A stretch of DNA of 64,000 bases from Clostridium sp. (GTDB lineage Bacteria > Bacillota > Clostridia > Clostridiales > Clostridiaceae). Position numbers and translations under genes: made by a program. Every line of letters starts with the position of its first letter. The stretch's first letter is position 1. Under the pieces are notes generated by a model, which did not search any database, was not told the DNA's origin, and worked only from the letters and a program-made list of their open reading frames with translations. The stretch covers positions 1-64,000 of the forward strand of contig JARIDB010000081.1 of the NCBI GenBank assembly GCA_029257045.1, read 5' to 3'. Below are positions 26,334 to 37,380 of this stretch, in pieces.

Positions 26334-29300
26334 ATGGATTTAAAGTCATTACTAAACAAGGAACAATATGAAGGAGCTACTACTATAGATGGTCAAGTTT
26401 TAATACTAGCAGGAGCTGGTTCAGGAAAAACTAGGGTTTTGACCCATAGGATGGCTCATATGATAGATGATTTAGGAATATTACCTTATAAAATATTGGC
26501 TATAACTTTTACAAATAAAGCAGCTAAAGAAATGAGAGATAGAGTTAAAGCCTTAATTGGTGAAAGAGCAGATGATATGTGGATATCAACTTTCCACTCA
26601 ACTTGTGTTAGGATTCTTAGACGTGAAATAGAAAAAATAGGATATAGAAAAAGTTTTACTATATATGACACACAAGATCAAAAGACTTTATTAAAAGATT
26701 GTATAAAATCATTAAAAATAAATGATAAAGATATAACCCTTCAAGAAATTATGGGTAAGATAGGTAAGGCTAAGGATAATATGCAAACACCAGCAGCTTT
26801 CATGAGAGAAAATGAAAGTAATTTTAGGGAAAAGAAGATTGCTGAGGTTTATGAAATGTATCAAAAAAAGCTAAAGGAAAATAATGCTTTAGATTTTGAT
26901 GATTTAATATCTAAAACTGTAGAGTTATTTAAAAAGGATCAGGAAACTCTAGAGTTTTATCAAAGAAAATTCCAATATATTATGGTAGATGAATATCAAG
27001 ATACAAACAAAGTTCAATATGAACTAGTAAGACTACTTGCAGATAAATACAAGAACATCTGCGTTGTAGGGGATGACGACCAGTGTCTAATACAAGACTC
27101 ACTAATAGAAGGGCAAGAGGGTACTATAGCAATCCAAAATTTAAAAGCTGGAGATAAAATATTATCAGCAGCAGGAAATGGTGAAACAGTATTACTTTCT
27201 ATAAAAGAAATTTCTAAAAAAGAATATAATGGTGAGGTAATTAAAATCACCACAGCTTCAGGTAAAGTAATTAAGGGAACTCCGAATCACTTAACATTTT
27301 CAAGAGTTAATGTAGTGGATAATAAATACTATGTTTATTTAATGTATAAGAACGGTTATGGATATAGAGTAGGTCAAACATCTTCAATGAGAAGTAGAAA
27401 AGGAACCTTAGTAAGCGGTTTAGCGGTAAGGCTAAATGGTGAGCAAGGGGATAAGATGTGGATAATAAAAGTATGTGATACAAAGAGTGAAGCAACTTAC
27501 TATGAAGAATTATATTCAACAAAATACGGAATTCCAACAGTAGTTTTCAATTCAAGAGGAAGAAATCTATCTTTAAATCAAGATCAGATAATTAGTTTAT
27601 TTAATGAAATAGATACTTATTCTGCTGCTGAGAACCTTATGAATAATGAATATTTATTTAAGGATTATCCACATCATAATAGTTCAGCAGTAATTAGAGG
27701 AGACAGTGTTAGAAAGAGGGTCAATGTAACCTTTTTTGCTGGGAAAAAATCGTTAGAAAGAGGATTATTTAGTCATAGGATAGGATTAAATTCTTCAGGA
27801 GAAGAATCAAAAAATAAAATAATTGAAGCTGGTTTTAATTTAAGAAAGGGAAATAGAAATACCTTTAGAGTTGAAACGGAAAGAGCCTTATATGACGATG
27901 CTGAAGAATTTTCAAGAAAGTTAGCTGCTGTAGAAACTGATTATGAAGTTTTAAGAAAAGCTAAAATTACAGAAAAGGAGTCTTTAACATTTATGCCTTT
28001 AGGAAGTTTGAAGGTAGATATGATTTTAGCAACTTTAGAAGATGGTAAACTTCTTGAGGACACAATAGCTTCAGTAGAAAAAGAAGAATATAAGGGTTAT
28101 GTTTATGATATAAACATAGATTATTCAAGGAACTATATTGCTAATGGAGTTGCTGTTCATAACTGTATTTATCAATGGAGAGGCGCAGATATTAGGAATA
28201 TCCTGGATTTTGAAAAAGACTACCCAGGAACAAAAACTATAAAACTTGAACAAAACTATAGATCAAAAAGTAACATATTAAATGCAGCTAATGAAGTTAT
28301 AATTAACAATTCTAACAGGAAAAGTAAGGTTTTAAGAACTGAACAGGAACCTGGAAATAAAATAAAAATATATAGAGCCTACTCAGATAGTGATGAAGGT
28401 GATTTTATTGGAAGCCAAATAAATAAAATCAAGAAAGAAGAAGGTAAAAGCTTTAAGGATTTTGCTATACTTTACAGAACAAATGCTCAATCACGTATAT
28501 TTGAAGAAAGTTTTAGAAGAAAAGATATACCTTACAGAATATTAGGTGGAACTAGATTCTATGATAGAAAAGAAATTAAAGATATGATTTCTTATTTAAA
28601 GGTATTAGTAAATTCAGCAGATAGTGTTGCTTTAAAAAGAATAATAAATGTTCCTAAAAGAGGAATTGGAGATGCAACAGTAAGTAAAGTAGAAATATTC
28701 TCAGAGCAGTATGAAATGAGTGTGTGGGATGCTTTAAGTACAGTTAGAAATATTCCAACTTTAACAGCTAGAAACTGTGGTGGAATAGAAAATTTTATGG
28801 AAATTATGAATAAACTTATGGATTTAAGTGAAGTAATATCAGTATCAAATTTAATAGAAACTATTTTAAAGGAAACTGGATATATTGCAGAACTTGAAAA
28901 ATCCCAGGAGATTGAAGACAAAAGTAGAATTGAAAATTTAAAGGAATTAGTTTCGGATGCTGTAGATTTCGAAAAAAGCAGTGAAGATAAGACTTTATCA
29001 GCTTATTTAGAAAAGGTTTCTTTAGTTCAAGATACAGATAAATTAGAAGAAAGTGATGATACTGTTGTATTAATGACAGTTCATAGCGCTAAAGGATTAG
29101 AGTTTCCAGTAGTATTTATGGTAGGTATGGAAAATGGAATATTCCCAGGGCAAGCTTCCTTTAATAGTGATTCTGAAATGGAAGAGTCAAGAAGGCTTTG
29201 TTATGTTGGAATAACAAGGGCAAAGGAACAATTATTTTTAACTTCAGCAGAGGTTAGAAGACAATTTGGAAAAACTGTAGCTTTTGCTCAATCAGATTTT

Positions 29301-29642
29301 ATCCAAGAAATAAAATCTCATTTAAAAGAATATGTAACTTCAGGTAATTCAGAATCAAAAGGTTCAAGACAAGATATGTTTGGAAATAGGGATAGATATA
29401 GTCCAAATAGATTTAAAAATAGTCCAACAATGGAATCTGTAGTTCCAAAGAATGTAGAAAGAAAACCGATTATAAATACTGGAGAAGTAGTTATGGGAAG
29501 AAAAGTTAGTCATGGGAAGTTTGGAGTAGGTACAATAGTATCTATACAAGATTCAGGATCTGACAAAAAACTAACTATTGCCTTTGATAAGCAAGGTATT
29601 AAAGTACTTATGCTATCCCTAGCGAATTTAGAATTTATTTAA
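26334..29642 (+). CDS. pcrA: PcrA/UvrD-family DNA helicase interrupted by an intein
   Basis: This is a 1102-residue precursor. Without the intein (residues 251-610) the helicase would be 742 residues, the usual PcrA size. Superfamily 1A motifs are present: Q-motif and Walker A (LILAGAGSGKTRVLT, about 22-36), IDDLGILPYKILAITFTNKAA, and DEYQDTN (motif II). Motif III (GDDDQ|CIYQWRGAD) is split by the intein. Then come KLEQNYRS (IV), VHSAKGLEFPVVF (V) and RRLCYVGITRAKE (VI). The C-terminus (GRKVSHGKFGVGTIV...) is the tudor-like RNA-polymerase-contact region of PcrA. It unwinds DNA with 3'-5' polarity in repair and replication. The ATG at 26334 follows AAAGGAG. ligA follows 35 nt downstream, as in many Firmicutes. 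Confidence 0.93.
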   Translation: MDLKSLLNKEQYEGATTIDGQVLILAGAGSGKTRVLTHRMAHMIDDLGILPYKILAITFTNKAAKEMRDRVKALIGERADDMWISTFHSTCVRILRREIEKIGYRKSFTIYDTQDQKTLLKDCIKSLKINDKDITLQEIMGKIGKAKDNMQTPAAFMRENESNFREKKIAEVYEMYQKKLKENNALDFDDLISKTVELFKKDQETLEFYQRKFQYIMVDEYQDTNKVQYELVRLLADKYKNICVVGDDDQCLIQDSLIEGQEGTIAIQNLKAGDKILSAAGNGETVLLSIKEISKKEYNGEVIKITTASGKVIKGTPNHLTFSRVNVVDNKYYVYLMYKNGYGYRVGQTSSMRSRKGTLVSGLAVRLNGEQGDKMWIIKVCDTKSEATYYEELYSTKYGIPTVVFNSRGRNLSLNQDQIISLFNEIDTYSAAENLMNNEYLFKDYPHHNSSAVIRGDSVRKRVNVTFFAGKKSLERGLFSHRIGLNSSGEESKNKIIEAGFNLRKGNRNTFRVETERALYDDAEEFSRKLAAVETDYEVLRKAKITEKESLTFMPLGSLKVDMILATLEDGKLLEDTIASVEKEEYKGYVYDINIDYSRNYIANGVAVHNCIYQWRGADIRNILDFEKDYPGTKTIKLEQNYRSKSNILNAANEVIINNSNRKSKVLRTEQEPGNKIKIYRAYSDSDEGDFIGSQINKIKKEEGKSFKDFAILYRTNAQSRIFEESFRRKDIPYRILGGTRFYDRKEIKDMISYLKVLVNSADSVALKRIINVPKRGIGDATVSKVEIFSEQYEMSVWDALSTVRNIPTLTARNCGGIENFMEIMNKLMDLSEVISVSNLIETILKETGYIAELEKSQEIEDKSRIENLKELVSDAVDFEKSSEDKTLSAYLEKVSLVQDTDKLEESDDTVVLMTVHSAKGLEFPVVFMVGMENGIFPGQASFNSDSEMEESRRLCYVGITRAKEQLFLTSAEVRRQFGKTVAFAQSDFIQEIKSHLKEYVTSGNSESKGSRQDMFGNRDRYSPNRFKNSPTMESVVPKNVERKPIINTGEVVMGRKVSHGKFGVGTIVSIQDSGSDKKLTIAFDKQGIKVLMLSLANLEFI
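27084..28163 (+). mobile_element. intein in pcrA with GIY-YIG-like endonuclease domain
   Basis: This 360-residue insertion lies between GDDDQ and CIYQWRGAD of helicase motif III. Splicing blocks are visible. Block A starts with Cys1 (CLIQDSLIEGQEGTIAIQNL) and has KAGDKIL; block B is GTPNHLTF (65-72). Blocks F and G are YVYDINIDYSRNYIANGVAVHN (339-360), with His359, Asn360 and a Cys as the +1 extein residue. Instead of LAGLIDADG motifs, residues 81-156 look like a GIY-YIG nuclease: YVYLMY (GIY-like), YRVGQTSS (YIG-like), Arg residues at 103/105, EEL with Glu141/142 and FN at 155-156. About 180 residues of unassigned helical sequence lie between this and block F. The +1 residue replaces the Ser usual in uninterrupted helicases. 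Confidence 0.88.
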
Positions 29643-29659
29643 TATCTAATTTTATTTGA

Positions 29660-31675
<2,016 letters not shown>

Positions 31676-31679
31676 GAAA

Positions 31680-31967
31680 ATGGATAAAAATAAATATAAC
31701 ATAAAGGATGTGTACACTTTAATTTGTACTTTAGCCGTAGTGACATCAAGTATAATTATAGTTATGACTTTTTTATCAACTTATCATTTTATAAATACAA
31801 TTTTAATATTTACTTCCTATTATCCACTTCAACTTTCCATTAGCATAACTATGCTTCTTTGGAGTATTAAGTTTTATACAAATAAAGTAGGTAAACAAAA
31901 AAGAATATATTCAAGCATATGTATTACAATATCATTAATAAGTTTGCTTTTTATGGCTATTATTTAA
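31680..31967 (+). CDS. small three-helix membrane protein, unknown function
   Basis: This is a 95-residue protein with three hydrophobic segments at about 12-34, 40-62 and 75-95, a positively charged loop KFYTNKVGKQKR and a charged N-terminus. No family recognised. It starts 4 nt after the ligA stop, with an AGGAGTG inside the end of ligA, so it is likely the last gene of the pcrA-ligA operon. The position may be chance rather than a functional link. Confidence 0.65.
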   Translation: MDKNKYNIKDVYTLICTLAVVTSSIIIVMTFLSTYHFINTILIFTSYYPLQLSISITMLLWSIKFYTNKVGKQKRIYSSICITISLISLLFMAII

Positions 31968-32035
31968 ACTAAAAAATACTTTTATTAAAATTAAGTATTT
32001 TATAAAGAATATTTTTAATTAATGAAGATTCAAGA

Positions 32036-32074
32036 GATGATTCTGGTGATATGCCAGGATCATCTTTTTCTTTT
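32036..32074 (+). terminator. terminator after pcrA-ligA operon
   Basis: GATGATTCTGG pairs with CCAGGATCATC (one mismatch) around a 7-nt loop, followed by TTTTTCTTTT. Confidence 0.8.
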
Positions 32075-32272
32075 AAATATTCTAAATACTTTTTTAATAA
32101 AATTTATATTGAATTTATTTATGCATAAATAGTTATATATTATGTATAAGAATAATAGAAAAATATTTTTCGATAAACTATAAACAATATTAATATTACT
32201 TAGATATTAAGTAACTATATGGATGTAATTAGATGGGCGCATCTTAAAACAAAAGAAAACTTTTAAAAATAG

Positions 32273-32311
32273 TTGCATAATTATGAATATATATTGTATA
32301 ATTATACTCAT
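32273..32311 (+). promoter_or_regulatory. promoter with overlapping operator, first amino-acid binding-protein gene
   Basis: TTGCAT (32273-32278), an 18-nt spacer and TATAAT (32297-32302). Overlapping them is an inverted repeat ATGAATATA (32283-32291) / TATACTCAT (32303-32311), arms separated by 11 nt, with one mismatch. The same layout occurs at 34861-34899 before the paralogous gene. Confidence 0.65.
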
Positions 32312-32371
32312 AGATTCAAGGGGCAAAAATACTATTGGATTTATATTAATCAAATATAGGGGGAATTAGTA

Positions 32372-33217
32372 ATGAGAAAAAGTATATTAAAAAAGGTATT
32401 AGCAGTAGCAGTAATTGGAGTAATGGGACTTGGTATAGTTAGCTGTGCAAATAGCAAATTAGATAAAGGAAATAAATCAAAGGAAAAAACGGAAGCTACA
32501 GATTCATTAACAATAATAAAAGAAAAAGGAGAATTAGTTGTAGGATTAAATGCTGACTATGCTCCTTATGAATTTCACATTTTAGAAAAAGGAGAAGATA
32601 AAATTGTTGGATTTGATATTAATATAGCAGAAGAAATTGCTAAAGATATGGGAGTTAAGTTAGTAGTAAAGGATATGGAATTTGATTCTTTATTGTCAGC
32701 ATTAACAGGAAGTAAACTAGATTTAATAATATCAGGTATGAGCCCTACGGAGGAAAGAAAAAAATCAGTTGATTTCTCAGATATTTATTATCTAGCAGAA
32801 CATGGAATTGTAGTAAGAGCAGAAAATAAAGATAAATATAAATCTTTTTTAGATTTAAATAATAAAAAGGTAGGAGCTCAAATGGGATCGATTCAAGCAG
32901 GTCTTGCAAAGGATAATATAGAAAATGTTGATCTACAATTATTATCAAATGTTACTGAATTATTAGTTGGATTAAAGGCAGGTAAAATAGAAGCATTAAT
33001 TGTAGAATTACCAGTTGCAGAAATGATAGTTAAAAATAATGAAGAGTTAGCTATTGCAGAAGAAAAGATTAAAGATGAATCAAGTGGATCAGCTATAGCT
33101 ATTAAAAAAGATTCTAAGGAACTAGTAGTACAAGTTAATAAAACAATAAAAAAGATTATAGATGAAAAGCTTCTAGATAAATTTATTATAGATGCAAATG
33201 ATTTGGCAGGAAAATAA
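32372..33217 (+). CDS. amino-acid ABC transporter substrate-binding lipoprotein (orphan copy)
   Basis: This is a 281-residue lipoprotein. The signal peptide ends in the lipobox GIVSC (Cys25), followed by a Lys/Glu-rich linker. The solute-binding family 3 fold is clear: GELVVGLNADYAPYEFHI (about 53-70), IVGFDINIAEEIAKDMGVKL, DLIISGMSPTEERKKSVDFS (about 116-135), VGAQMGSIQAGL and EALIVELPVAEM. It would deliver a polar amino acid or related solute to an ABC importer. It has no permease or ATPase beside it. It is very similar to the gene at 34964, with near-identical motifs, suggesting recent duplication. A GGGGGAATT ribosome site precedes the ATG; a terminator follows. Confidence 0.88.
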   Translation: MRKSILKKVLAVAVIGVMGLGIVSCANSKLDKGNKSKEKTEATDSLTIIKEKGELVVGLNADYAPYEFHILEKGEDKIVGFDINIAEEIAKDMGVKLVVKDMEFDSLLSALTGSKLDLIISGMSPTEERKKSVDFSDIYYLAEHGIVVRAENKDKYKSFLDLNNKKVGAQMGSIQAGLAKDNIENVDLQLLSNVTELLVGLKAGKIEALIVELPVAEMIVKNNEELAIAEEKIKDESSGSAIAIKKDSKELVVQVNKTIKKIIDEKLLDKFIIDANDLAGK

Positions 33218-33232
33218 TTAGGGTAAAATATT

Positions 33233-33272
33233 AAAAGATGTCTAAAGTTTTTAAATTTAAACATCTTTTTTT
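33233..33272 (+). terminator. terminator after first binding-protein gene
   Basis: AAAAGATGT pairs with ACATCTTTTT around an AT-rich loop, ending in a T-rich tail 16 nt after the stop. Confidence 0.75.
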
Positions 33273-33560
33273 ATATTAGGATTATTAATAATGGCTTATA
33301 AAATTAGCTTAAATATTAAAAAGAGGTAATATATTTATTCATATTTTTAGAAATTATAATACTTTATTTTTTCTTAATATTAAGCAAATTGAGTTGGATA
33401 ATTTAAACTCTATTAAATAATTTAATTATAGTTAAATTATTAATTTAATATAGTATATTAAAAATGACAAATAATAGTACTATATTAAATATTAAATTCA
33501 AGTTACATATATATTAACAGACTAATGATTAATTAGAGTATACTAATTTAAAAAATAATA
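33273..33560. other. AT-rich intergenic stretch without recognised features
   Basis: About 290 nt of very AT-rich DNA lie between a plus-strand terminator and the 3' end of a minus-strand gene. No ORF, repeat or clear hairpin was recognised. Confidence 0.4.
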
Positions 33561-34640
33561 TTAAATTTTATCTAATGTTGATATCAAATTAGAATATAAA
33601 TTATCAACAATAGAATAATCCATAGTATTTATATAATATGCTTCTAAGTCATCATGCAATTTATGAGCTTTAAGGATAAAATCAAGGCCTTTGTCAGTTA
33701 ATTGATAAAACATATCTTTATTATATTCTATTTCAGGTTTTGATTTTAATAACATAGAAGAATCACAAAAATCTTCTATGTTATAAACTTTCCCTTGGAA
33801 AGAACATTTACTGATTTCATTTTCTGTAAGAACACAAGTTGAAATTTCGGGTATAAAAATATGCTCTAATCTATCTGGAATAAACGGGTCATGCATATAT
33901 TCAACAAAGTAGCCTTTTCTTTGAGCGGTTTTACCGAGTTCCATAAGTATTTTAGTTTTGCTAAAACCAGGACCACCTCTAATTATAAATTGAGATTTAA
34001 AATCTAATATAAGTTCATTTGCAAAGGTTATTATTCCATCAGGTGTAAAAGCAGTTGCAAATAAATGGCGTTCACTACCATATCCAAATTTATGCTTTTG
34101 AAATATTTCTTCTTTTAAGCTTTCGGTTATAGTGGAGAGGTTACTATAAGATAAAGCTTTAGAATTTAGATTACTCCAATCGTCATGTATAAATTTAGCT
34201 GAACCTAAGAACTTATACGCTCTTTGAAAGTTTTCACTAATACTTTTAGTTAAATCCATTATTTCTTTCTTATTTAAAGAAAGTGAATTATTGTCTAAGG
34301 CAATGCCTAGATTAAGGATTTCATCTACAGCTCCAGGATGTTTTGGATCTACTACATGAGGGGCAGTACCATCTAAAATAGCGATTCCAAGTTCATTTAC
34401 AACAATTCCATCTAAAGATGAAGGGTCTGAAGAACAATGATGATATTCAATGGAATAATCCTTTTCTTTAAAATGATTAGCAACCTTATTCATAAAAAAG
34501 GACTTTCCAGTTCCTGGACCACCCTTCATACAAATAATTCTATTAGCATCTTCTTGGGTAAGTATATATTTATAAAAGGAATGGAAGCCTTTATGTGTAT
34601 TACCTCCGGGGAAAAGATGCCTTTCCTTTTTTTGATTCAC
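33561..34640 (-). CDS. ATPase-like protein with two P-loop regions (PRK06851-type), function unknown
   Basis: This is a 359-residue protein built of two related halves. The first P-loop is a standard Walker A, CMKGGPGTGKSFFMNKVA (about 37-54). The second, IRGGPGFSKTKILMELG (about 217-233), keeps the frame but lacks the usual GK[ST], reading GFSKT. Each half continues with YxxEYxHxxxxPDxLxxI-type segments (YSIEYHHCSSDPSSLDGIVV; YFVEYMHDPFIPDRLEHIFI). It matches an uncharacterised family common in Clostridia and Bacilli. It is probably cytoplasmic; the function is unknown. It lies between the two paralogous binding-protein genes but on the other strand, so a functional link is doubtful. AGGAGTG precedes the ATG. 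Confidence 0.7.
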   Translation of the reverse strand: MNQKKERHLFPGGNTHKGFHSFYKYILTQEDANRIICMKGGPGTGKSFFMNKVANHFKEKDYSIEYHHCSSDPSSLDGIVVNELGIAILDGTAPHVVDPKHPGAVDEILNLGIALDNNSLSLNKKEIMDLTKSISENFQRAYKFLGSAKFIHDDWSNLNSKALSYSNLSTITESLKEEIFQKHKFGYGSERHLFATAFTPDGIITFANELILDFKSQFIIRGGPGFSKTKILMELGKTAQRKGYFVEYMHDPFIPDRLEHIFIPEISTCVLTENEISKCSFQGKVYNIEDFCDSSMLLKSKPEIEYNKDMFYQLTDKGLDFILKAHKLHDDLEAYYINTMDYSIVDNLYSNLISTLDKI

Positions 34641-34860
34641 TTTATCACTCCTATCAAAATAAATTAAGTCAAATATATTAGTAGTATATGATAGTTGGTT
34701 AAAAATGAAACAAGAATATAAATGAAAGTTCAGAAAAAAATTATGGAAATTATATAGATATATAAGGGGTTGATAAAAGAAAACAAATAAAGCATAATTT
34801 ATGACGATATGTAAAAGAATATAAAAGAATAATAAAAATGAAAAAAAGTTTGAGAAACTA

Positions 34861-34899
34861 TTGCATAAAGATGAGCATATGATGTATAATTATGCTCAT
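34861..34899 (+). promoter_or_regulatory. promoter with overlapping operator, second amino-acid binding-protein gene
   Basis: TTGCAT (34861-34866), an 18-nt spacer and TATAAT (34885-34890). A perfect inverted repeat ATGAGCATA (34871-34879) / TATGCTCAT (34891-34899), arms 11 nt apart, straddles the -10 box. It is the same design as at 32273-32311. The regulator is unidentified. Confidence 0.7.
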
Positions 34900-34963
34900 G
34901 AAATAAAAACGTTATAAAGAATATAAGGTTTTGCAAAAATATATAAAACAGGGGGAAATAATA

Positions 34964-35782
34964 ATGAGAAAAAGTATATTAAAAAAGGTTTTTACAACAG
35001 TAGTTGTTGGAGTTATAGGATTTGGATTAGTAAGTTGTGGAAATGCAGCAAAAGAAGACAAGTTAACTGAAATTAAAAATAAAGGTGAATTAGTTGTTGG
35101 ATTAAGTGCTGATTATGCACCGTATGAATTTCATATTATGGAAAACGGAGAAGATAAAATAGTTGGATTCGATGTGGATATAGCAGAAGAAATAGCTAAG
35201 GATATGGGAGTTAAGCTAGTAATTAAAGATATGGAATTTGATTCTTTAGTAGCAGCTCTTCCAGCAAATAAAGTGGACTTAGTTATATCAGGTATGAGTC
35301 CAACTGATGAAAGAAGAAAAGCAGTAGATTTTTCAGATGTTTATTACATTGCAGAACATGGGATGATAGTAAGAGCTGAAGATAAAGATAAATATAAAAC
35401 TTTTGCTGATTTAAAAGGTCAAAAAGTTGGAGCTCAAATGGGATCAATACAAGCAGATTTAGCAGCTGAAAAAATTGAAGGTGCTAATATGCAATTATTA
35501 TCAAATGTTAATGATCTAGTTGTTAGTTTAAAATCAGGAAAAATAGAAGCTTTAGTTGTAGAACTACCAGTTGCTGAAATGATAGTTAAAAACAATGATA
35601 TATTAGCTATAGCTGAAGAAAAGGTTAAAGATGAAGAAGGCGGTTCTGCTATAGCAATCAAAAAAGATTCAACAGAACTAGTTTCACAAGTTAACTTAAC
35701 AGTTAAAAGAATAAAAGAAGAAAAGTTATTAGATAAGTTTATAATAGATTCAACTGACTTAGCTGGAAAAGTTAATCAGTAA
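34964..35782 (+). CDS. amino-acid ABC transporter substrate-binding lipoprotein
   Basis: This is a 272-residue lipoprotein whose signal peptide ends at GLVSC (Cys25). The family 3 solute-binding domain has GELVVGLSADYAPYEFHI (about 43-60), VGFDVDIAEEIAKDMGVKL, DLVISGMSPTDERRKAVDFS, KVGAQMGSIQADL and EALVVELPVAEM. It is about the same as the 32372 product but with a shorter linker. It is probably the binding protein for the permease and ATPase encoded just downstream. The ligand is a polar amino acid, undetermined. The ATG at 34964 was chosen because GGGGGAAAT sits before it; an upstream in-frame start would contain that site. Confidence 0.9.
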   Translation: MRKSILKKVFTTVVVGVIGFGLVSCGNAAKEDKLTEIKNKGELVVGLSADYAPYEFHIMENGEDKIVGFDVDIAEEIAKDMGVKLVIKDMEFDSLVAALPANKVDLVISGMSPTDERRKAVDFSDVYYIAEHGMIVRAEDKDKYKTFADLKGQKVGAQMGSIQADLAAEKIEGANMQLLSNVNDLVVSLKSGKIEALVVELPVAEMIVKNNDILAIAEEKVKDEEGGSAIAIKKDSTELVSQVNLTVKRIKEEKLLDKFIIDSTDLAGKVNQ

Positions 35783-35971
35783 TATTAAATTTTATATTAA
35801 AAAAGGTTATATAAAAAATTATAATGAAATAAATTATTGAAGTATATTTACAATTTAATAATTTATGATAAAATAAGTAAATTAAAAAGGATAATAGAAT
35901 TAATTAAGATTTTATATTTATATAATTTCTTAATTAATTTCTTGTTTTTTTATAAGGAAGAGGTGTAGAAT

Positions 35972-36652
35972 TTGAAGTTAGATTTTAGTTTTTTACCTGA
36001 ATTCATGCCATATTTTATTAGTGGTATTAAATGGACACTTTTAATATCTTTAATAGCTGTTTTAATAGGTGTGATCTTAGGTGCTATTATATGTTTTATG
36101 AAAATGTCAAAGTTTGAAATATTTAAAATAAATCCTTTGAAAGTAATAGCTACGGTATATGTAGAAATTATTAGAGGAACGCCAATGATTCTTCAAATAA
36201 TGATAGCTTACGTAGCTTTTGATGAATTACTTGGATTAAATATACAACCACTTACAGCTGGTATTATCGCGGTTTCATTAAATTCAGCTGCTTATGTATC
36301 AGAAATAATAAGAGGTGGGATTGATGCTGTTGATAATGGACAACTTGAAGCAGCTAGAAGTTTAGGGATGAATAAGGCTAAATCCATGAGGCTTATAATA
36401 CTTCCACAAGCTATAAGAAATATATTGCCTGCTATAGGTAATGAATTTGTAACAGTAATAAAAGAGTCTTCCATGGCATCTGTTATTGGTGTTGGGGAGC
36501 TTATGTATGCATCAAAGGTAGTAAGGGGAGTAACCTTTAAGGGATTCGAACCTTTAATAGTAGCAGCAGCTTTCTATTTTGTTATTACCTTTACTTTAGG
36601 AAGAGTATTAAATTATGTTGAAAGGAGAATGAAGGCTAGTGATTCACGTTAA
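35972..36652 (+). CDS. amino-acid ABC transporter permease (HisM/GlnP type)
   Basis: This is a 226-residue membrane protein with about five membrane segments. The EAA loop of polar amino-acid permeases is clear: [35 protein letters not shown] (about 125-159, discontinuously conserved). An [15 protein letters not shown] segment precedes it (about 69-83). It forms the channel of the importer with the ATPase that overlaps its 3' end. The start is TTG (35972), preceded by GGAAGAGGTG. The 189-nt gap to the binding-protein gene has no clear terminator, so read-through from 34885 is likely. Confidence 0.9.
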   Translation: MKLDFSFLPEFMPYFISGIKWTLLISLIAVLIGVILGAIICFMKMSKFEIFKINPLKVIATVYVEIIRGTPMILQIMIAYVAFDELLGLNIQPLTAGIIAVSLNSAAYVSEIIRGGIDAVDNGQLEAARSLGMNKAKSMRLIILPQAIRNILPAIGNEFVTVIKESSMASVIGVGELMYASKVVRGVTFKGFEPLIVAAAFYFVITFTLGRVLNYVERRMKASDSR

Positions 36653-37361
36653 TAATTTACACAAATACTTTGGAGAAAACGAAGTTTTAAAAGGAATAAA
36701 CGAACATATAAAAAAAGGTGAAGTTGTAGTTGTGATTGGACCTTCAGGCTCAGGAAAAAGTACATTTTTAAGATGTTTGAACCTTTTAGAAGAACCTACT
36801 AAGGGCGAAATTATATTTGAAGAAAAAAATATTTTAGATAAAAAAATTAACATAAATAAGGTAAGAGAAAAGATGGGAATGGTATTCCAACAGTTTAACC
36901 TTTTCCCTCATAAGAGTGTTTTAGAAAACTTAACCATAGCGCCAATACAAGTCAAGAATATGTCAAAAGCTAATGCGGAAAAGAAAGCTTTTAAATTGCT
37001 AGAAAAGGTTGGTCTTAATGAAAAAGCTAAAGCTTATCCTTCATCTTTATCTGGAGGGCAAAAACAAAGAATAGCTATAGCAAGAGCTTTAGCTATGGAA
37101 CCAGAGGTAATGCTATTTGACGAACCAACTTCAGCACTAGACCCAGAAATGGTTGGAGAAGTTTTAAATGTTATGAAAGATCTTGCTAAAGAAGGTATGA
37201 CAATGATAGTTGTTACTCATGAAATGGGATTTGCAAGAGAAGTTGGAGATAGAATACTATTTATGGATGGTGGAAACATAGTAGAACAAGGAACTCCAGA
37301 AGAAATGTTTAATAATCCACAAAACCAAAGAACAAAAGACTTTTTATCAAAAGTACTTTAG
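36639..37361 (+). CDS. amino-acid ABC transporter ATP-binding protein (GlnQ type)
   Basis: This is a 240-residue ATPase with Walker [10 protein letters not shown] (about 33-41), Q-loop [15 protein letters not shown], signature [15 protein letters not shown] (about 134-148), Walker [16 protein letters not shown] and the His switch VVTHEM. It powers the importer. It starts at GTG, overlapping the permease gene by 14 nt, with AGGAG upstream inside that gene; this suggests coupled translation. Family length is normal. Terminated by a hairpin with an exceptionally long T run. Confidence 0.92.
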   Translation: MIHVNNLHKYFGENEVLKGINEHIKKGEVVVVIGPSGSGKSTFLRCLNLLEEPTKGEIIFEEKNILDKKININKVREKMGMVFQQFNLFPHKSVLENLTIAPIQVKNMSKANAEKKAFKLLEKVGLNEKAKAYPSSLSGGQKQRIAIARALAMEPEVMLFDEPTSALDPEMVGEVLNVMKDLAKEGMTMIVVTHEMGFAREVGDRILFMDGGNIVEQGTPEEMFNNPQNQRTKDFLSKVL

Positions 37362-37380
37362 CAACTTACAATTTAAAAAT

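Larger units (their letters stand above)
31968..32371. other. intergenic region with two terminators and the upstream region of the first binding-protein gene
   Basis: A hairpin AAAATACTT/AAGTATTTT lies at 31973-32001 and a strong terminator at 32036-32074. About 200 nt of AT-rich sequence without recognised features follows. The promoter/operator at 32273-32311 completes the region. Confidence 0.5.

Noticed and set aside
26334..29642. Unusually long helicase as a domain fusion
   Set aside because: The extra 360 residues begin with Cys and end HN-Cys inside motif III, with splicing blocks in order, so an intein explains the length.
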